DNA of 64,000 bases. It comes from Pteria penguin. Lineage: Eukaryota; Mollusca; Bivalvia; Pterioida; Pteriidae. How positions within the stretch are numbered: position 1 is the stretch's first letter; the number at the start of each line of letters is the position of its first letter. The DNA is taken from NCBI GenBank assembly GCA_035048485.1, contig CM068584.1, forward strand, positions 56,731,739-56,795,738, in the 5' to 3' direction. The notes under the pieces were generated by a model. The model was not told the origin of the DNA. It was given only the letters and a program-made list of their open reading frames with translations, and did not search any database. Of this stretch, positions 9,781 through 20,049 are shown one piece after another. The translations under genes were made by a program, and so were the position numbers.

Positions 9781-11308
9781 AAGGCCGATTTCGTCTTTTT
9801 TCCTAATAAGATTGAATATTATTTTTCCTGTCCCATATTGTCTTATTTAGCTATTATCTTTACATGACTTATTATTTTTTAATTTAACACGTTCCGAATT
9901 GCGTTCCATACATATTTGTAATTGTCACGTGACTTCATAGCAACATAAATCTAAAAATAGAACAATGTCAAAGCACCGTAAATTTTTCAAAAGCACCCCC
10001 TCTTACCCTATCATTAATAGCATGAAATTCATATCATTTCCTTCGTTGTATCTCTTTCTTTAGTAAAAGTGCTGCGGGATCATGGGAAATTCCATTTATA
10101 ATTGTATAATGAACAAAATTAACGAGTGTCATACGAAAAAGCGTCATTTTTCGATCTATTTTATGTTAATGCCGAGTTATTTGTTATTATAGTAGGATCC
10201 CGCAGCATTTTTCATATAGGAAATTTTATCAACTTTTCATATATCTAAAGACTTTTATCATCATTTGTCGATATGAGGGGGTGCTTTTAATTTTTCTGCA
10301 ATGTTGTTAGATAAACGAGTGCTTAGATTATATTTCAAACGTTTCGGAGACGCCGGGAAAAGCAAGTAAATCCTAGATCTAAAAATAGACGAATAACTTT
10401 GTTATCCGCGAAATTTAACTTGTCAAGGAGAATTAAGGAAAGAACAATATCTTGAAAAAAAAAGATATAATATGTAATATATAGATAAACACTTCCCGAA
10501 TCCGTAAAACATTTTTACATGTGTATATAATATTATCGTTATACAATGTATAAAAAGTGTGGGTCTCGATTATATATAGAAAAACACCAAAATATGTCAA
10601 ATAATTCATGTGAAATCGTTGTTTCTTTAATCTTTTTTTTTTTTTTTTAGTTTTAAAATAGTTACAATTGCTTTTCATCTGATAATAAGGCCTTTCTTCA
10701 TCTTCGCATGCTTTGTTATTCACCTTTTAACGTACACCTGTTTTCTCGATTCCCCAAGCATTCAATCGACACTGAAGATGCAGTGGCCATGACTACAATC
10801 TACGGGGTTCATTCAAAATTTGTTACTATTAATGGGTCGTCTCAAAATGTATCAATGATTAAATGACAAAGCACTAAATTATTAAAGAAATAAACTTTAA
10901 CTTATACAGTTTTCTTGAAATTAGAAATATAAAATCATAATAATGCATGCTTAAAGGCGTTGCCAAGGATCATGGAAACACGGGGGCTATGACGTCAATA
11001 TCATTGCAACATTTTCGCGGAAAAAAATCTTGCATCTCTTCAAAAAACGCCTTAACTATGCTGCGTATTGAATTTCTTTACGTTGGACATTATCTTGATC
11101 CTTATTTGTATGTATATAATTTGGTAATTGTTACTGGACATGCAATAATAATTGTTGGTGCAAAACTTTGTGCTTACATGTATATATGTCAGGTCTTGTT
11201 TTAATTTTTGTCTTTGTTTAATGTTTGTGAAAACTTATTGCCATGATAATTGTTTTCTTAATTGTTTTTTGTTCATTATTGGTCAACCGTTTTGAGCGGA
11301 GTCAAAAT
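9781..11308. other. No recognisable gene
   Basis: AT-rich spacer with scattered short frames that have no motif I recognise. No SINE, tRNA or LTR signature seen. A T18-type run lies near 10632. Confidence 0.6.
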
Positions 11309-11897
11309 TGTAGCGAATGTTTATAATACAAATAGTAGATTTATCTTTATTCAGTGTTTCGATTAATTAGTTTATTATTAAATACGTTATTTGCTAGATT
11401 GTTTATTATTGGCTAGGTCATTGTTTATTGTAAGCATCGGTTCCTCGCTCAGTATCGGCTCCTCGCTCGGAGGAACCCGGTGTTTGACTCCTCGCTCTGA
11501 GGAGCATGTGCTTTGGCTCCTCGCTCAGAGGGGCTCGTGTTTTGGTTCCTCGCTTGGAGGAGCCCCCAAAAGGTATAAATAGCCGAGCGAAATCTAGTAA
11601 TTGAATCAGTTTGTATTGGATGCTTAACGAGTTCACGTCACTTTGGATTTTAATCATGACTTTCAATTTTCAAGGATGTATCTTGTGTTTTGTGTGTACA
11701 TAATGTGAACGTAATTAGTGCTATTGTAAATAAACAATTTAACTGTTTACGGCGTCTTAATCAAACAAAGTAATCATGGTGATTACTGTCTGGGACAGAG
11801 AATGTTTATAACGCCTGGGGCGTACACAGTGTATATTCAGGATGCAGATACCCTTAATCTGAGGAATAATCAATACACAAGAAGCTCGGACGTTACA
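11309..11897 (+). mobile_element. LTR (copy A), 589 bp, apparently solo
   Basis: Starts TGTAGCG and ends GTTACA, the TG...CA termini of an LTR. A second copy (606 bp, minus strand) at 40110-40715 has the same ends, which fixes the boundaries. It has a TATA box (TATAAAT at 11574) and a poly(A) signal (AATAAA at 11729), giving a U3-R-U5 order. No primer-binding site or gag follows. The flanking bases do not form an obvious 4-6 bp target duplication, so it may be a rearranged rather than a clean solo LTR. Probably Gypsy type, judging from the primer site next to copy B. Confidence 0.8.
11443..11566 (+). repeat. 29-bp tandem palindromic units in LTR U3
   Basis: CCTCGCTC recurs at 11443, 11461, 11490, 11519 and (as CCTCGCTT) 11548. 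The last four starts are exactly 29 bp apart. Most units continue into GAGGAGC-like bases, so each can fold on itself (CTCCTCGCTC / GGAGGA). The array ends just upstream of the TATA box, the place for enhancer sites. The same array is in LTR copy B. Confidence 0.85.
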
Positions 11898-13462
11898 TAT
11901 ACATCTCGTTGTAATAGTCTACGAATAATGATACATAAACGACTCGCTGATACGGGCGTGGCGTCCTACTGTCGCATTATTTGGAAAACTTCCAGGGAAC
12001 AAAGTAATCTCATAAAATAATGTTTGAATGGTTGGGACTAGCAAGAGGTTACCACAGTATACCATTACTCCTTAATAGACGCCTACCCTGTAATGGGCCT
12101 TCAGCTGTTAAATTTCAATCTATAGTGACATTTGTCCACTATGGCGACCTGGTCATCTGCTATGTTCATAGATGACGCGTCACGATAAGCTACACGCATG
12201 ATTAACAGGGGCTCCATGAGGGGTCACATTACATGAGTTACGATACAGAAACATTTCACGCCTAAAACAATTAACAGCATGTCTAAAGATAAGACTTTAT
12301 TTTGCAAAAAGATTATTAATATAAATATAATGCTAAAATTTAATCTTTTCTGGGGGAAAAATAACTTGACTCACTACGGTGGCGACATCTACTACATTTG
12401 CATTGACCCGAAATTTCTCGAAAACTACAATTGGGAACGCCACGTCAATAATTTACTTTCTTCCGAATGTCATACGTGAAGATAAACAGATCCAATTAAT
12501 GAGAAAACAAGATATATAACTACCAATCACGTTGTACCACATTTTGTCTGTACGATAACAAATGAACGAATGACCATGTCATCGCTACTGATTTACACAT
12601 GATATTGATAGTGAAGAGTAATGGTATTCTATGACCGCTTACAAGCCGCGGTCATTGACATTTTATTATACCGCCGTGTTTATTGTGCAAGTTTTACCGA
12701 CGATGTGCCTTAAGGACACTTCGCCCGGATCGACGGGTCATTCTATGCGAGGATCGATTTTGTAAAAATGGAACTGATATATTTCTATATGGATATATTT
12801 CAGATTAACAAAGAACTTTCACTATATCGATTTAGGTCAATGCAAATCACATGAGATGACGCTTATACTATTGCCCTAATTATAATTTTGTAGGTCTGGC
12901 ACTGTTTGTATGTTGAGGATATTTAATCAACTTATCAACAGACAACGGATGAATTATGTAATACTATAAAACTGCGTTATGTTTCTGTGTGTGTGTGATA
13001 AAAAATCTAACTATAATTTAAATTAGGTCAAATTCAGTCAATCAAAACTCCCAACATCAAGTTTATTTTAAAAATAATTAATCTACGCGGTCCCAATCAT
13101 TAAGAATCATCCCTCAGCAGGAACAATCCACCCTGTCTCCCTTCCCAGTGTAAATAAACCCCGCCCTCGCTATGCCTCCCTTACCAGGTCCTGGTAAAAA
13201 AAACCCATTCCGATTCTCAAACGCTTATAAACGTTCTTAAGGTTCCTGTATAAGGGGTGTTTCATGGGAAAATTAGTCTACAGGCGAACCACCTGACAGA
13301 GGTAAACAGCAGAGGAGATCCATGACGTGTCAAAAGCAAAAGCAACTCAGTTACATGGAGTTAAAAATAAAACTAGATGGGACGCGGTAAATTAGTCTCG
13401 TTTTGTCTTCGGGCTTTTTGATGAAATTTACGTGCGTCTTATACATTTTGGACGGTCTACGG
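11898..13462. other. No recognisable gene
   Basis: Unique-looking AT-rich sequence. Short frames such as 12279-12479 carry no known motif. Nothing supports an RNA gene or element here. Confidence 0.6.
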
Positions 13463-13511
13463 TCAAGTCGCCCCAAAGTGAAGTCGCCCCAAAGTGAAGT
13501 CGCCCCACATC
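13463..13511. repeat. Minisatellite, left part (AAGTCGCCCCA units)
   Basis: Three units of AAGTCGCCCCA, two of them spaced 17 bp as AAGTGAAGTCGCCCC. The array resumes at 16420-16500 on the other side of the DNA transposon, so it is the transposon target. Confidence 0.85.
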
Positions 13512-13994
13512 GGGGTTGCGTTCAATAGCCTAGCCGCTAGCCTAGATGAAATGACGTAGCAGTTCTATCTTGTTGAACGATAAGCTAGCTGCTAGCTGCG
13601 ATCAAAATGGCGTCATATTAAAACAGATTATTACAAAAGGAGACCAATTTTGAACAGTTAGTACCCTAGCCACACTGTCGAACCTGGAGGAAGTACAGTA
13701 GTTGTTCGGATCTAAAGACCGCGATAGTTTCAGGCATTCTTTTGCCCTTTCAGTATCCTTGGAGTTTATTTCAACATTAAATTTTATTTGTTGGTCGATT
13801 ATTGCGTTGCATTTGCTAATGTGGTTTAAAATTCAGTTAGCTTTGTGATTACAGTGATCGACTCCAACAATCTGCTTCAAATATCTTACAACAATGCAAT
13901 AAAATATGTATTAGGTAATTTGTTTCGAGTATGCTTATTTAAAACCTTATTTTCATCTCGGTCTCTAAATTGTCGTCTGCCAAATTATTTCATA

Positions 13995-14258
13995 ATGGCG
14001 TTAAGCAATGTAAACCCTCTGTTGTTGGCAGTAGCGTTGGACGACGATGGCTTTGAAGCCATCCAACAGATGGACGCATTAGATGCAGGGCATTGTAGTG
14101 CTACAAATAATGCCATTATGCTGGCATTGAGTTCTGAACCCACACCATCCCCAAGTCTATTCAACCATAGAATAGAAGGGTTTGTTCAAAATGACATACC
14201 TAGATACAATGACCCTACATTCAAAGCACATTTCCGTATGGAAAAGTCCACCTTTCAG
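13995..14258 (+). pseudogene. Harbinger transposase, N-terminal exon only
   Basis: Starts MALSNVNPLLLAVALDDDGF and ends in a block reading DIPRYNDPTFKAHFRMEKSTF. The 'F..HFRM...TF' motif opens Harbinger/PIF transposases. A splice donor (CAG|GTAGAT) follows at 14258-14259. The first 60 residues are acidic and unremarkable. No second exon with the DDE triad was found in the remaining 2.1 kb of the element. Upstream in-frame residues from 13845 are probably untranslated. Good family match; function lost. Confidence 0.7.
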
Positions 14259-14318
14259 GTAGATTTACCACCGTTTTTTCTTTAGGATTGTAATAATATT
14301 GTGGCAAGTTGGGATATC

Positions 14319-14392
14319 GGCCCAGATAGCTCAGTTGGTAGAGCATCCGTCTTGTTAGCGGAAGGTCCTGGGTTCGAGTCCCGGCCTAGCCA
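14319..14392 (+). tRNA. tRNA-Thr(TGT)-like sequence, probably a pseudogene
   Basis: A clear D-arm/A-box (TAGCTCAGTTGGTAGAGC), an anticodon stem TCCGT/GCGGA with loop CTTGTTA (anticodon TGT if read at 34-36), and a T-arm CTGGG/CCCGG with loop TTCGAGT (B-box). The acceptor pairs poorly: GGC at the 5' end pairs with GCC, but the middle pairs fail, and one extra base sits before the D-arm. Position 37 is T, unusual. It lies in the transposase intron of the Harbinger-like element. Could be the head of another SINE; no shared body seen downstream. Confidence 0.55.
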
Positions 14393-14487
14393 ATGATTTT
14401 TCAACCTTCCTGCTACAATATATTAACATAAAACATAAATACACCCCTGGCCATGCATATTAATTGTTTTACTTCACAATGATTTCT

Positions 14488-14597
14488 CGTATATGGTGAT
14501 GGCACCTGCCTTATGCATTGCATAGAAATTTATACCTTTGCAACAGATCCACTGCAAGTAGTGAGGGATCTTTTATCTGCCACACCTTAACGGTGAC
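14488..14597 (-). mobile_element. SINE fragment (degenerate)
   Basis: Minus-strand body of the tRNA-headed SINE: the ATGGTGATGGCACCTGCC, GCAACAGATCC and GTGAGGGATCTTTT blocks correspond to the better copies at 15249 and 18380. Head and tail are lost. Confidence 0.65.
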
Positions 14598-15248
14598 CTT
14601 AATTGGTTTTATTACTGTTACTCTTATCTACGGTTATAGTTATAGGTGGCGAACCATCCTCAAATTGAATTTCTACTTCCTCCCAATATCTGGTGAAAAT
14701 ACAAGACTAATTCATATGAATCGATTAATTTACATGCAATAAAATGAGTGCTACAGACAACATTTTTATACATGTATTGCAAATTTTTCATGTTGAAAGT
14801 CACACTCTAACAGATGGTTATTTGGTTAATTAATGTTTACTGTCAATTTCAACAATTTTTAGTTATATGATGTGGCATAAAAGCAAGAGGTAACCAACCT
14901 CTTAAACACAGTGGCACAATCTGGAAATGATAAGTTGTTATTTATGGCAAGGAGATATAAACATATAACTCAAAGTATTGAAGGTTACTTCATACTAGAT
15001 CTAAATTTTCACATCATATATAAAATAAATGAAAATAGTATCTTTTCAAAAAAAATATTTTAGTTCAGATACCATTTGGTATATTTCATTAAAAACATCC
15101 GGAACTGTTTTTATTCTAAATTTACACTTTTTAAAAGTTTAGTCATGTGATTGAAACTAAATTACTGCACTGTATTATGTATATGCATGCTATGTATATA
15201 TAAAATCCTATTCAAATAAATGTTATCGGATATATGAAATACATGTTA

Positions 15249-15526
15249 AGCCGGCATGGCTTAGTGGTATCACACTGGACTCCTGATTGGGTAGCCGGGG
15301 TTTGAGTCCCGCTCTGGTCATGCCGGTGTCCTGTCTTTTGGATGAGACAGTAAAAATCGAGGCCCCGTGTCGTGGTATGCATGGCACATTAAAGATCCCT
15401 CATTGCTTCGGGTGGGTCCGTTGCAAAGGTCAAAATTTGTATGCCCTGCATCAGGCAGATGCCGTCACCATATTATGCATATACGTGAAATATTTGTGGT
15501 GTGACGTTAAACAAAAATCAATCAAT
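15249..15526 (+). mobile_element. tRNA-headed SINE, near full length
   Basis: About 280 bp. The head is tRNA-like, with A-box TGGCTTAGTGG and B-box GGTTTGAGTCC. The central body has AGACAGTAAAAATCGAGGCC, GCATGGCAC and GGGTGGGTCCGTTGCAAAGG. The tail contains GTGAAATATT, GGTGTGACGTTAAACA and AATCAATCA. It is transcribed by Pol III in principle and depends on a LINE for copying. The tail matches the 3' end of the I-group LINE in this window. Inserted in the Harbinger-like element. Confidence 0.9.
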
Positions 15527-16066
15527 GAAATTGATGATTGTCATGACATTAGAAGTTGGTCATGGACACCATGATTTGGTCATGAGCATTTAACTGCAGA
15601 GATGTATGTGGTACAAAATACAGACTGTTGATATTTGTGGTGTAAAGGATCCAATTTATTTCAATGATTATACACAGATAGATCCCTATGTCATATGTTT
15701 ATCTATTTAGGTACGAATATAAGTTTATATAACCATACAATACTCAATAGATCTACTTACGATTTCCTATTCTCCATGCTTGACTGAAACCGGGTGAAAT
15801 TAATACCTACAGTTTTGTACAATGAAAACACAGTAAATCTATAAGAATGGTAACTGCAGACGACAATTCAAAATTGTGATGAATGTGATGCAAATATCCA
15901 CCCAAAATTGCCAGTTACAGTGTCTTAATTATCACTGAACTAGCATCAGGGGAAGAAATCTGACATCTTTTATCCATTGGGCATTACCATGCAATGTCGC
16001 CTTACTCTGTTTCCTAAATCTATTTCTTGTCTAAATTTATAGTGCACAGGCCATTAAAATATCAAT

Positions 16067-16141
16067 AAAATACGTCACTCATATATGTGTTCTTGTTATT
16101 ACTCACAGATCTATAGTAAACATATACAAGTGACGTATTTT
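16067..16141. repeat. Inverted repeat with TGACGT cores
   Basis: AAAATACGTCACT at 16067 and its exact reverse complement at 16129. Inner bases (CATATATGT / ACATATAC) extend the pairing with few mismatches. The arms lie inside the Harbinger-like element. Each arm holds a CRE-like TGACGT half site; regulatory meaning is unproven. Confidence 0.7.
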
Positions 16142-16419
16142 AGAAAAATATCAGTAAAGGAAATATAAAGTCGAAGTGTAAAATGGAGACAGCAACGGAT
16201 CTCCGGAAATTATACTGTAAATAATTAAATATATAGCCAAAGAAACTGTAAAAACTGTAAAATTTCATTCCACATTTTGCCTTGCCCGCCATTTTGAATT
16301 CAGAAGCTAGCATAAAAATTTTCAGCTAGCTGAATCCACCTAGCAGCTAGCCTAGCATACCGTTCAGTAGGAAAAATCTACCTAGCTCTACCTAGCGGCT
16401 AGGCTATTGAACGCACCCC

Positions 16420-16500
16420 GGTTAAGTCGCCCCACATGGGAAAGTGAAGTCGCCCCACATCGGTTAAGTCGCCCCAAATGGGAAAGTGAAGTCGCCCCGA
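16420..16500. repeat. Minisatellite, right part
   Basis: Four AAGTCGCCCC units with CATCGG or AATGGG linkers, continuing the array interrupted at 13511. Confidence 0.85.
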
Positions 16501-16897
16501 ATTATTAAATATTTGTTGCCGTATAGTGTTGTTATATTATTGTAAGTTCTTGGTGATAAAGGTATTGATAGATGATATTTGATTTTTTCTTGGATATAAT
16601 GATAATTTGAAGATATCGTAAAAATGACCATGATTAACTCCTTTGACTTTCTAATATATTTCCCGTAGGATGTCAATAGAAATGGAGATGTCAAACCTAT
16701 TTTCGTCAACATGATATATAACAGAAAAATATATGTAGCACTAGTATGGTTTATTTCACATAACATGCATTACAACTACAATCAAACAATCAAATAATGA
16801 TAAGCAAATGTATACGGACAATAAGCACTAAATAATCCAACACTACATTATCACACACTAAGTTTACACTGAGAGCACATTGAATCAAAACACTTTG
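16501..16897. other. No recognisable gene
   Basis: AT-rich DNA between the minisatellite and the MULE exon. It may be the 3' untranslated part of that transposase gene; nothing else is visible. Confidence 0.5.
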
Positions 16898-17757
16898 TCA
16901 CCAAACTGGCGAGTACATCTTGCTGCATTTGCGTAGAAGCTGGTTCGTTGATATACGCTCTGCTTGATAGTCGTCCCATATCTTGAATATTTTTCCTTGA
17001 AGTGTCTTGGTTGATTTACGCTGGTAACGACGAAGTTTCCCTTCACTGACCATTTTCATCTGGGTTGGAAGAAGGATGGCTTCCTGGTGCAGCAACAACA
17101 CAAGTGTGTAGAATGGGAGAGATGGTTTCATTGCTCTTCTGTTGATCCGGTAATGATATCCCTCGGCGTCATTGTTGGTTCGGATGGTACGGCGAAACAC
17201 ACTCCAGGTTGCTGGACTCCAGATTCCGTTGCTGATCCATGTGTTGTCAATATATCTCAGAAGTTGTAAAATTCTTTCTGAGGTTGTTGATTCTTTCATC
17301 TTGGTGAACGTAGGAGTTATCTGTTCCGTGGGCAGGAAAGGCAAGGCCAACAGCTTTCTGATGAATTTGTGGACGGAATCCCGCTGATTATAGTCACACT
17401 GTAAAAAAAAAAGTCGTATCAGTAAATGCATGGAAACATATAATAATAAGACAAGTATTGTATGTTGTATAATAGATTGTTGATTATCATGATTATGATA
17501 TATACACCGGAACGAGAAAGACAAGTGTTGCACATTATATAGAAGATAAATAATTATGATAATATACACACACACACCTGTAAACCCAATTCTTGCACAT
17601 GCCGCCAAACAGCCTGGCACCAATGAAACGAGCATCCATGGACGGGTACATCTGTGAAGACCTTGTGTATGGCTCGCCATAATCCCTCTTCGAAATCGGA
17701 CACAACTTCCTTCAGCGCAATGGTGGTAGGTAATAAATCCAATATAGCTTTGAAGAC
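16898..17757 (-). pseudogene. MULE-type transposase, two 3' exons
   Basis: Two exons on the minus strand: 17757-17578 (180 nt) and 17398-16898 (ends TGA). Splice signals are canonical (TTTTAG before 17757, CAG|GTGTGT at 17578, TTTTACAG before 17398) and the phase is 0 on both sides. The joined frame has DFE near the start, then GCSFHWCQAVWRHVQELGLQ (the C..H block of MULE DDE transposases), then IRKLLALPFLP, and a terminal domain with WSVFRRTIRTNNDAEGYHYR. MULE proteins move Mutator-like DNA transposons, and many animal copies are domesticated. The first part of the protein (FLYWCH or zinc finger, first catalytic Asp) is not found upstream within the window. Both exons are open, so it may be the 3' end of a real gene, but without the rest I class it as a fragment. 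Confidence 0.7.
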
Positions 17758-18379
17758 CTAAAATAGCAAAGAGTACGCATGTTAAAATTATGACATATGA
17801 TTTTTAAATTGAGACCTACAATAAAATAATATTGTTAATGAATTAACCATATACATGTATATTAAATCGAATGTCGTCACCTCTACCGGTATATACATAT
17901 ATATTATGCATATTATATATATATATATGTAAGAAACCTAAGATACATAATTATAAAAAATATGTACTGAACACTGAACACCATATATTTCTAAAATTTT
18001 GAAAATGGTAAATAAGAAAATACTGGTACTTATTGTGCCTTACTATACCTTTTTATAATCTCGCTAGTACATGGCTTCTTGATTTTGATTTTCCATTCCG
18101 ACGCGGTTAGGTTAGAGGGAATGACCTTCGTGCAGCTGGCAAGTATATATATACCGCTCTAGCATTCATAGATTTTGCCTCTTTCAAAACTCAAGTTTTC
18201 ATAGATTTTGCCTCTTTCAAAATTTCAAGTTTTCTATAATATTATTCAACTCTTCCCCCCCCCCCCCCCTTTTTATATCTTAATGTTTTCCTTCTCCTCA
18301 TGAAACAAACATGGAATTTTCGTCTTAACAGTCTTAGCAATCGGTCTGCCGACATTTTCTCCATGTTAATAATGTATGG
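17758..18379. other. No recognisable gene; simple repeats
   Basis: AT-rich, with (TA)n near 17890-17930 and a C14 run near 18257. A short direct repeat of ATAGATTTTGCCTCTTTCAAAA occurs about 30 bp apart near 18170-18220. Confidence 0.6.
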
Positions 18380-18659
18380 AAGCCAGCGTGGCCTAGTAGT
18401 ATCGCGTCGGTATCCTGATCGGGAGGCCGGGGTTCGAGTCCAGCTCTGGTCATGCCGGTATCGCGTCTTTCGGATAAGACAGTAAAAACCGAGGCCCCGT
18501 GTCGTGATATGCATGGCACGTTAAAGATTCCTCACTGCTTCGGGTGGGTCCGTTTCAAAGGTCAAAATTTATATGCCCCGCATCAAGCAGATGCCGTCAC
18601 CATATACATGAAGTATTCGTGGTGTGACGTAAAACAAAAATCAATCAATCAATCAATCG
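18380..18659 (+). mobile_element. tRNA-headed SINE, full length
   Basis: Best-preserved copy. A-box TGGCCTAGTAG, consensus B-box GGTTCGAGTCC, body blocks as in 15249-15526, and tail CACCATATACATGAAGTATTC, GGTGTGACGTAAAACA, then (ATCA)4. The (ATCA)n terminal repeat parallels the (TATC)n of the LINE. Confidence 0.92.
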
Positions 18660-18989
18660 ATAATGATGTATGGTTGACTAATACATTAACACGATACGGG
18701 TTCTCGCAGTCTTTAGTTGAGTGTAATACCCTCTACTGTCGGTGTCTCATTTACATACCTACGCGTATTCTATGAGCGATGCGTTCAGCTAATTAGATTC
18801 AAAGACAGGCGCGCACCCCTATGCTTTACCACTTGATTTAGGGTTTATATTCGTACCACCGTCTGCCTGTTTTAGTAATTATCTTATCTTATCTTACCAT
18901 AATAATAACATTTTTTATTTTTTGCGAAACAATTCGATGATACACAAGACCTACCGCAATAGGAATATCCTGTTCTGTGTTTAATGTTG

Positions 18990-19445
18990 TTAGGTTTTCT
19001 GAATTCCGCTGCGTTCACCGCTTCCACACGGAACGGATGGCAACATCGCGTAATTCCTCTGATGTCCTTGTGCCGTCTTGTACTACTGGCCTCTAAATTT
19101 CGGGTTGAGTATCGCGTGAATTAAACAGTCCTGGTCCACTACTCTGTCCGCTACGGACGTGGTGATTTGGTGTAGGTAGTCTTCCATCGTGTCCTTGGCT
19201 TACTGATGTACATTGAATAATTTTAAGTTTAATTTTTACTGGCGGAATAGCTAAAGGAATGCTGCTTTAATGGTGTCGAGCGACACCTTGTGTTGGTCCG
19301 CCAAGATCGACAACCAAGTCTCTGCCGATTCACTAAAAATGGTAATGTTGTTATAGCATTCGTCTCGGGCATTCCTTGTAACGTTATGAACGCAATAAAC
19401 TGCGTCCACCGGGTGACAGGGGACTGCTTCTCATTGAAATGGCAC
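18990..19445 (-). pseudogene. Gypsy-type gag remnant
   Basis: On the minus strand one frame from 19322 to about 18990 reads SAETWLSILADQHKV..LDTIKAAF, then DTMEDYLHQITTSVADRVVDQ and HAILNPKFRG. 'W...L', 'F', and 'DY...I' followed by a short hydrophobic motif are the order seen in Gypsy gag capsid regions. At least four in-frame stops interrupt it, and upstream similarity needs a frame change. No LTR, protease or RT adjoins. It may belong to the LTR family at 11.3 and 40.1 kb, but nothing proves it. Confidence 0.5.
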
Positions 19446-20049
19446 AGCGTCGCGCGAGGTCTGTAGCACGGATCTAAGGGTAGTGGCTGGTAATGTATAA
19501 AATGCCGGACCAGTTACTCGGGCACCTCAACTGTTACAGCAGATGGTTGAGTATGGTTTTCCTATAGAGGAGGCGGGCACGGTGATTGTTCTTGTTGCAT
19601 CTGTTATTGCAACACTGCTGCTGGATCACCACTTGTTGTTACTGCAGTTGCTGTTTAACTTGTTGATGCAAAAATTATTGTTCAACTTTTTCTTGTCCCT
19701 GTACTTCTACGTTCTGCGAAGTTGGCAAGTTGCTTTACCTTAGCAAATGTAGTCTATGTATTACATTAAAAGATTTTTTTCTCCACCTGTTGTCAAGTTA
19801 TGGGTTCATGATTCTATTTCTGATATGACCTGTGAAATGATAATTAAAGTAGATCAGATTACTTTAAGTTTTTTATCTTTATTCTATCACGGCAACTTGT
19901 AAGTGACCAATTAAAACAATCATGTCAGTTGAAACGTAAATAAAATACAATATATTATGAAAATACTTCAAATTGTATAGATGTAAAAACAATATCATGC
20001 CACAACCCTAGTATCACCTGATATATATACATGATCAATTCTTGTACCA
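19446..20049. other. No recognisable gene
   Basis: AT-rich spacer. The frame at 19543-19743 has no motif and is leucine-rich by chance composition. Confidence 0.5.

Larger units (their letters stand above)
13512..16419. mobile_element. Harbinger-like DNA transposon, 2.9 kb, internally decayed
   Basis: Terminal inverted repeats: the left end GGGGTTGCGTTCAATAGCC at 13512 matches the reverse complement of the right end (GGGGTGCGTTCAATAGCC, ending at 16419). Both ends continue into CTAGCCGCTAG and further CTAGCNGCTAG motifs, plausible transposase-binding sites. Inside is one exon of a Harbinger-type transposase (13995-14258). No DDE catalytic region is seen, so the copy is non-autonomous. It carries later insertions (tRNA-like sequence, two SINEs). 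The flanks rebuild a continuous minisatellite (ACATC joined to GGTTAAG). A canonical 3-bp target duplication is not evident. Confidence 0.75.

Noticed and set aside
11391..11582. Short repetitive frames on both strands in the 29-bp array
   Set aside because: 29-bp palindromic repeats give repeated peptides on both strands; the LTR explains them.
15287..15574. 95-codon frame with similar frames at 18452 and 45689
   Set aside because: Translation of the SINE, recurring because the SINE recurs; no evidence it is protein coding.
13463..16500. Terminal repeats as LTRs of one element
   Set aside because: The GGGG...CTAGC ends are inverted, not direct, so they are terminal inverted repeats of a DNA transposon.
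19543..19743. Leucine-rich 66-codon frame as a membrane peptide
   Set aside because: Leucine runs come from CTG/TTG-rich sequence; no start context or homologue recognised.
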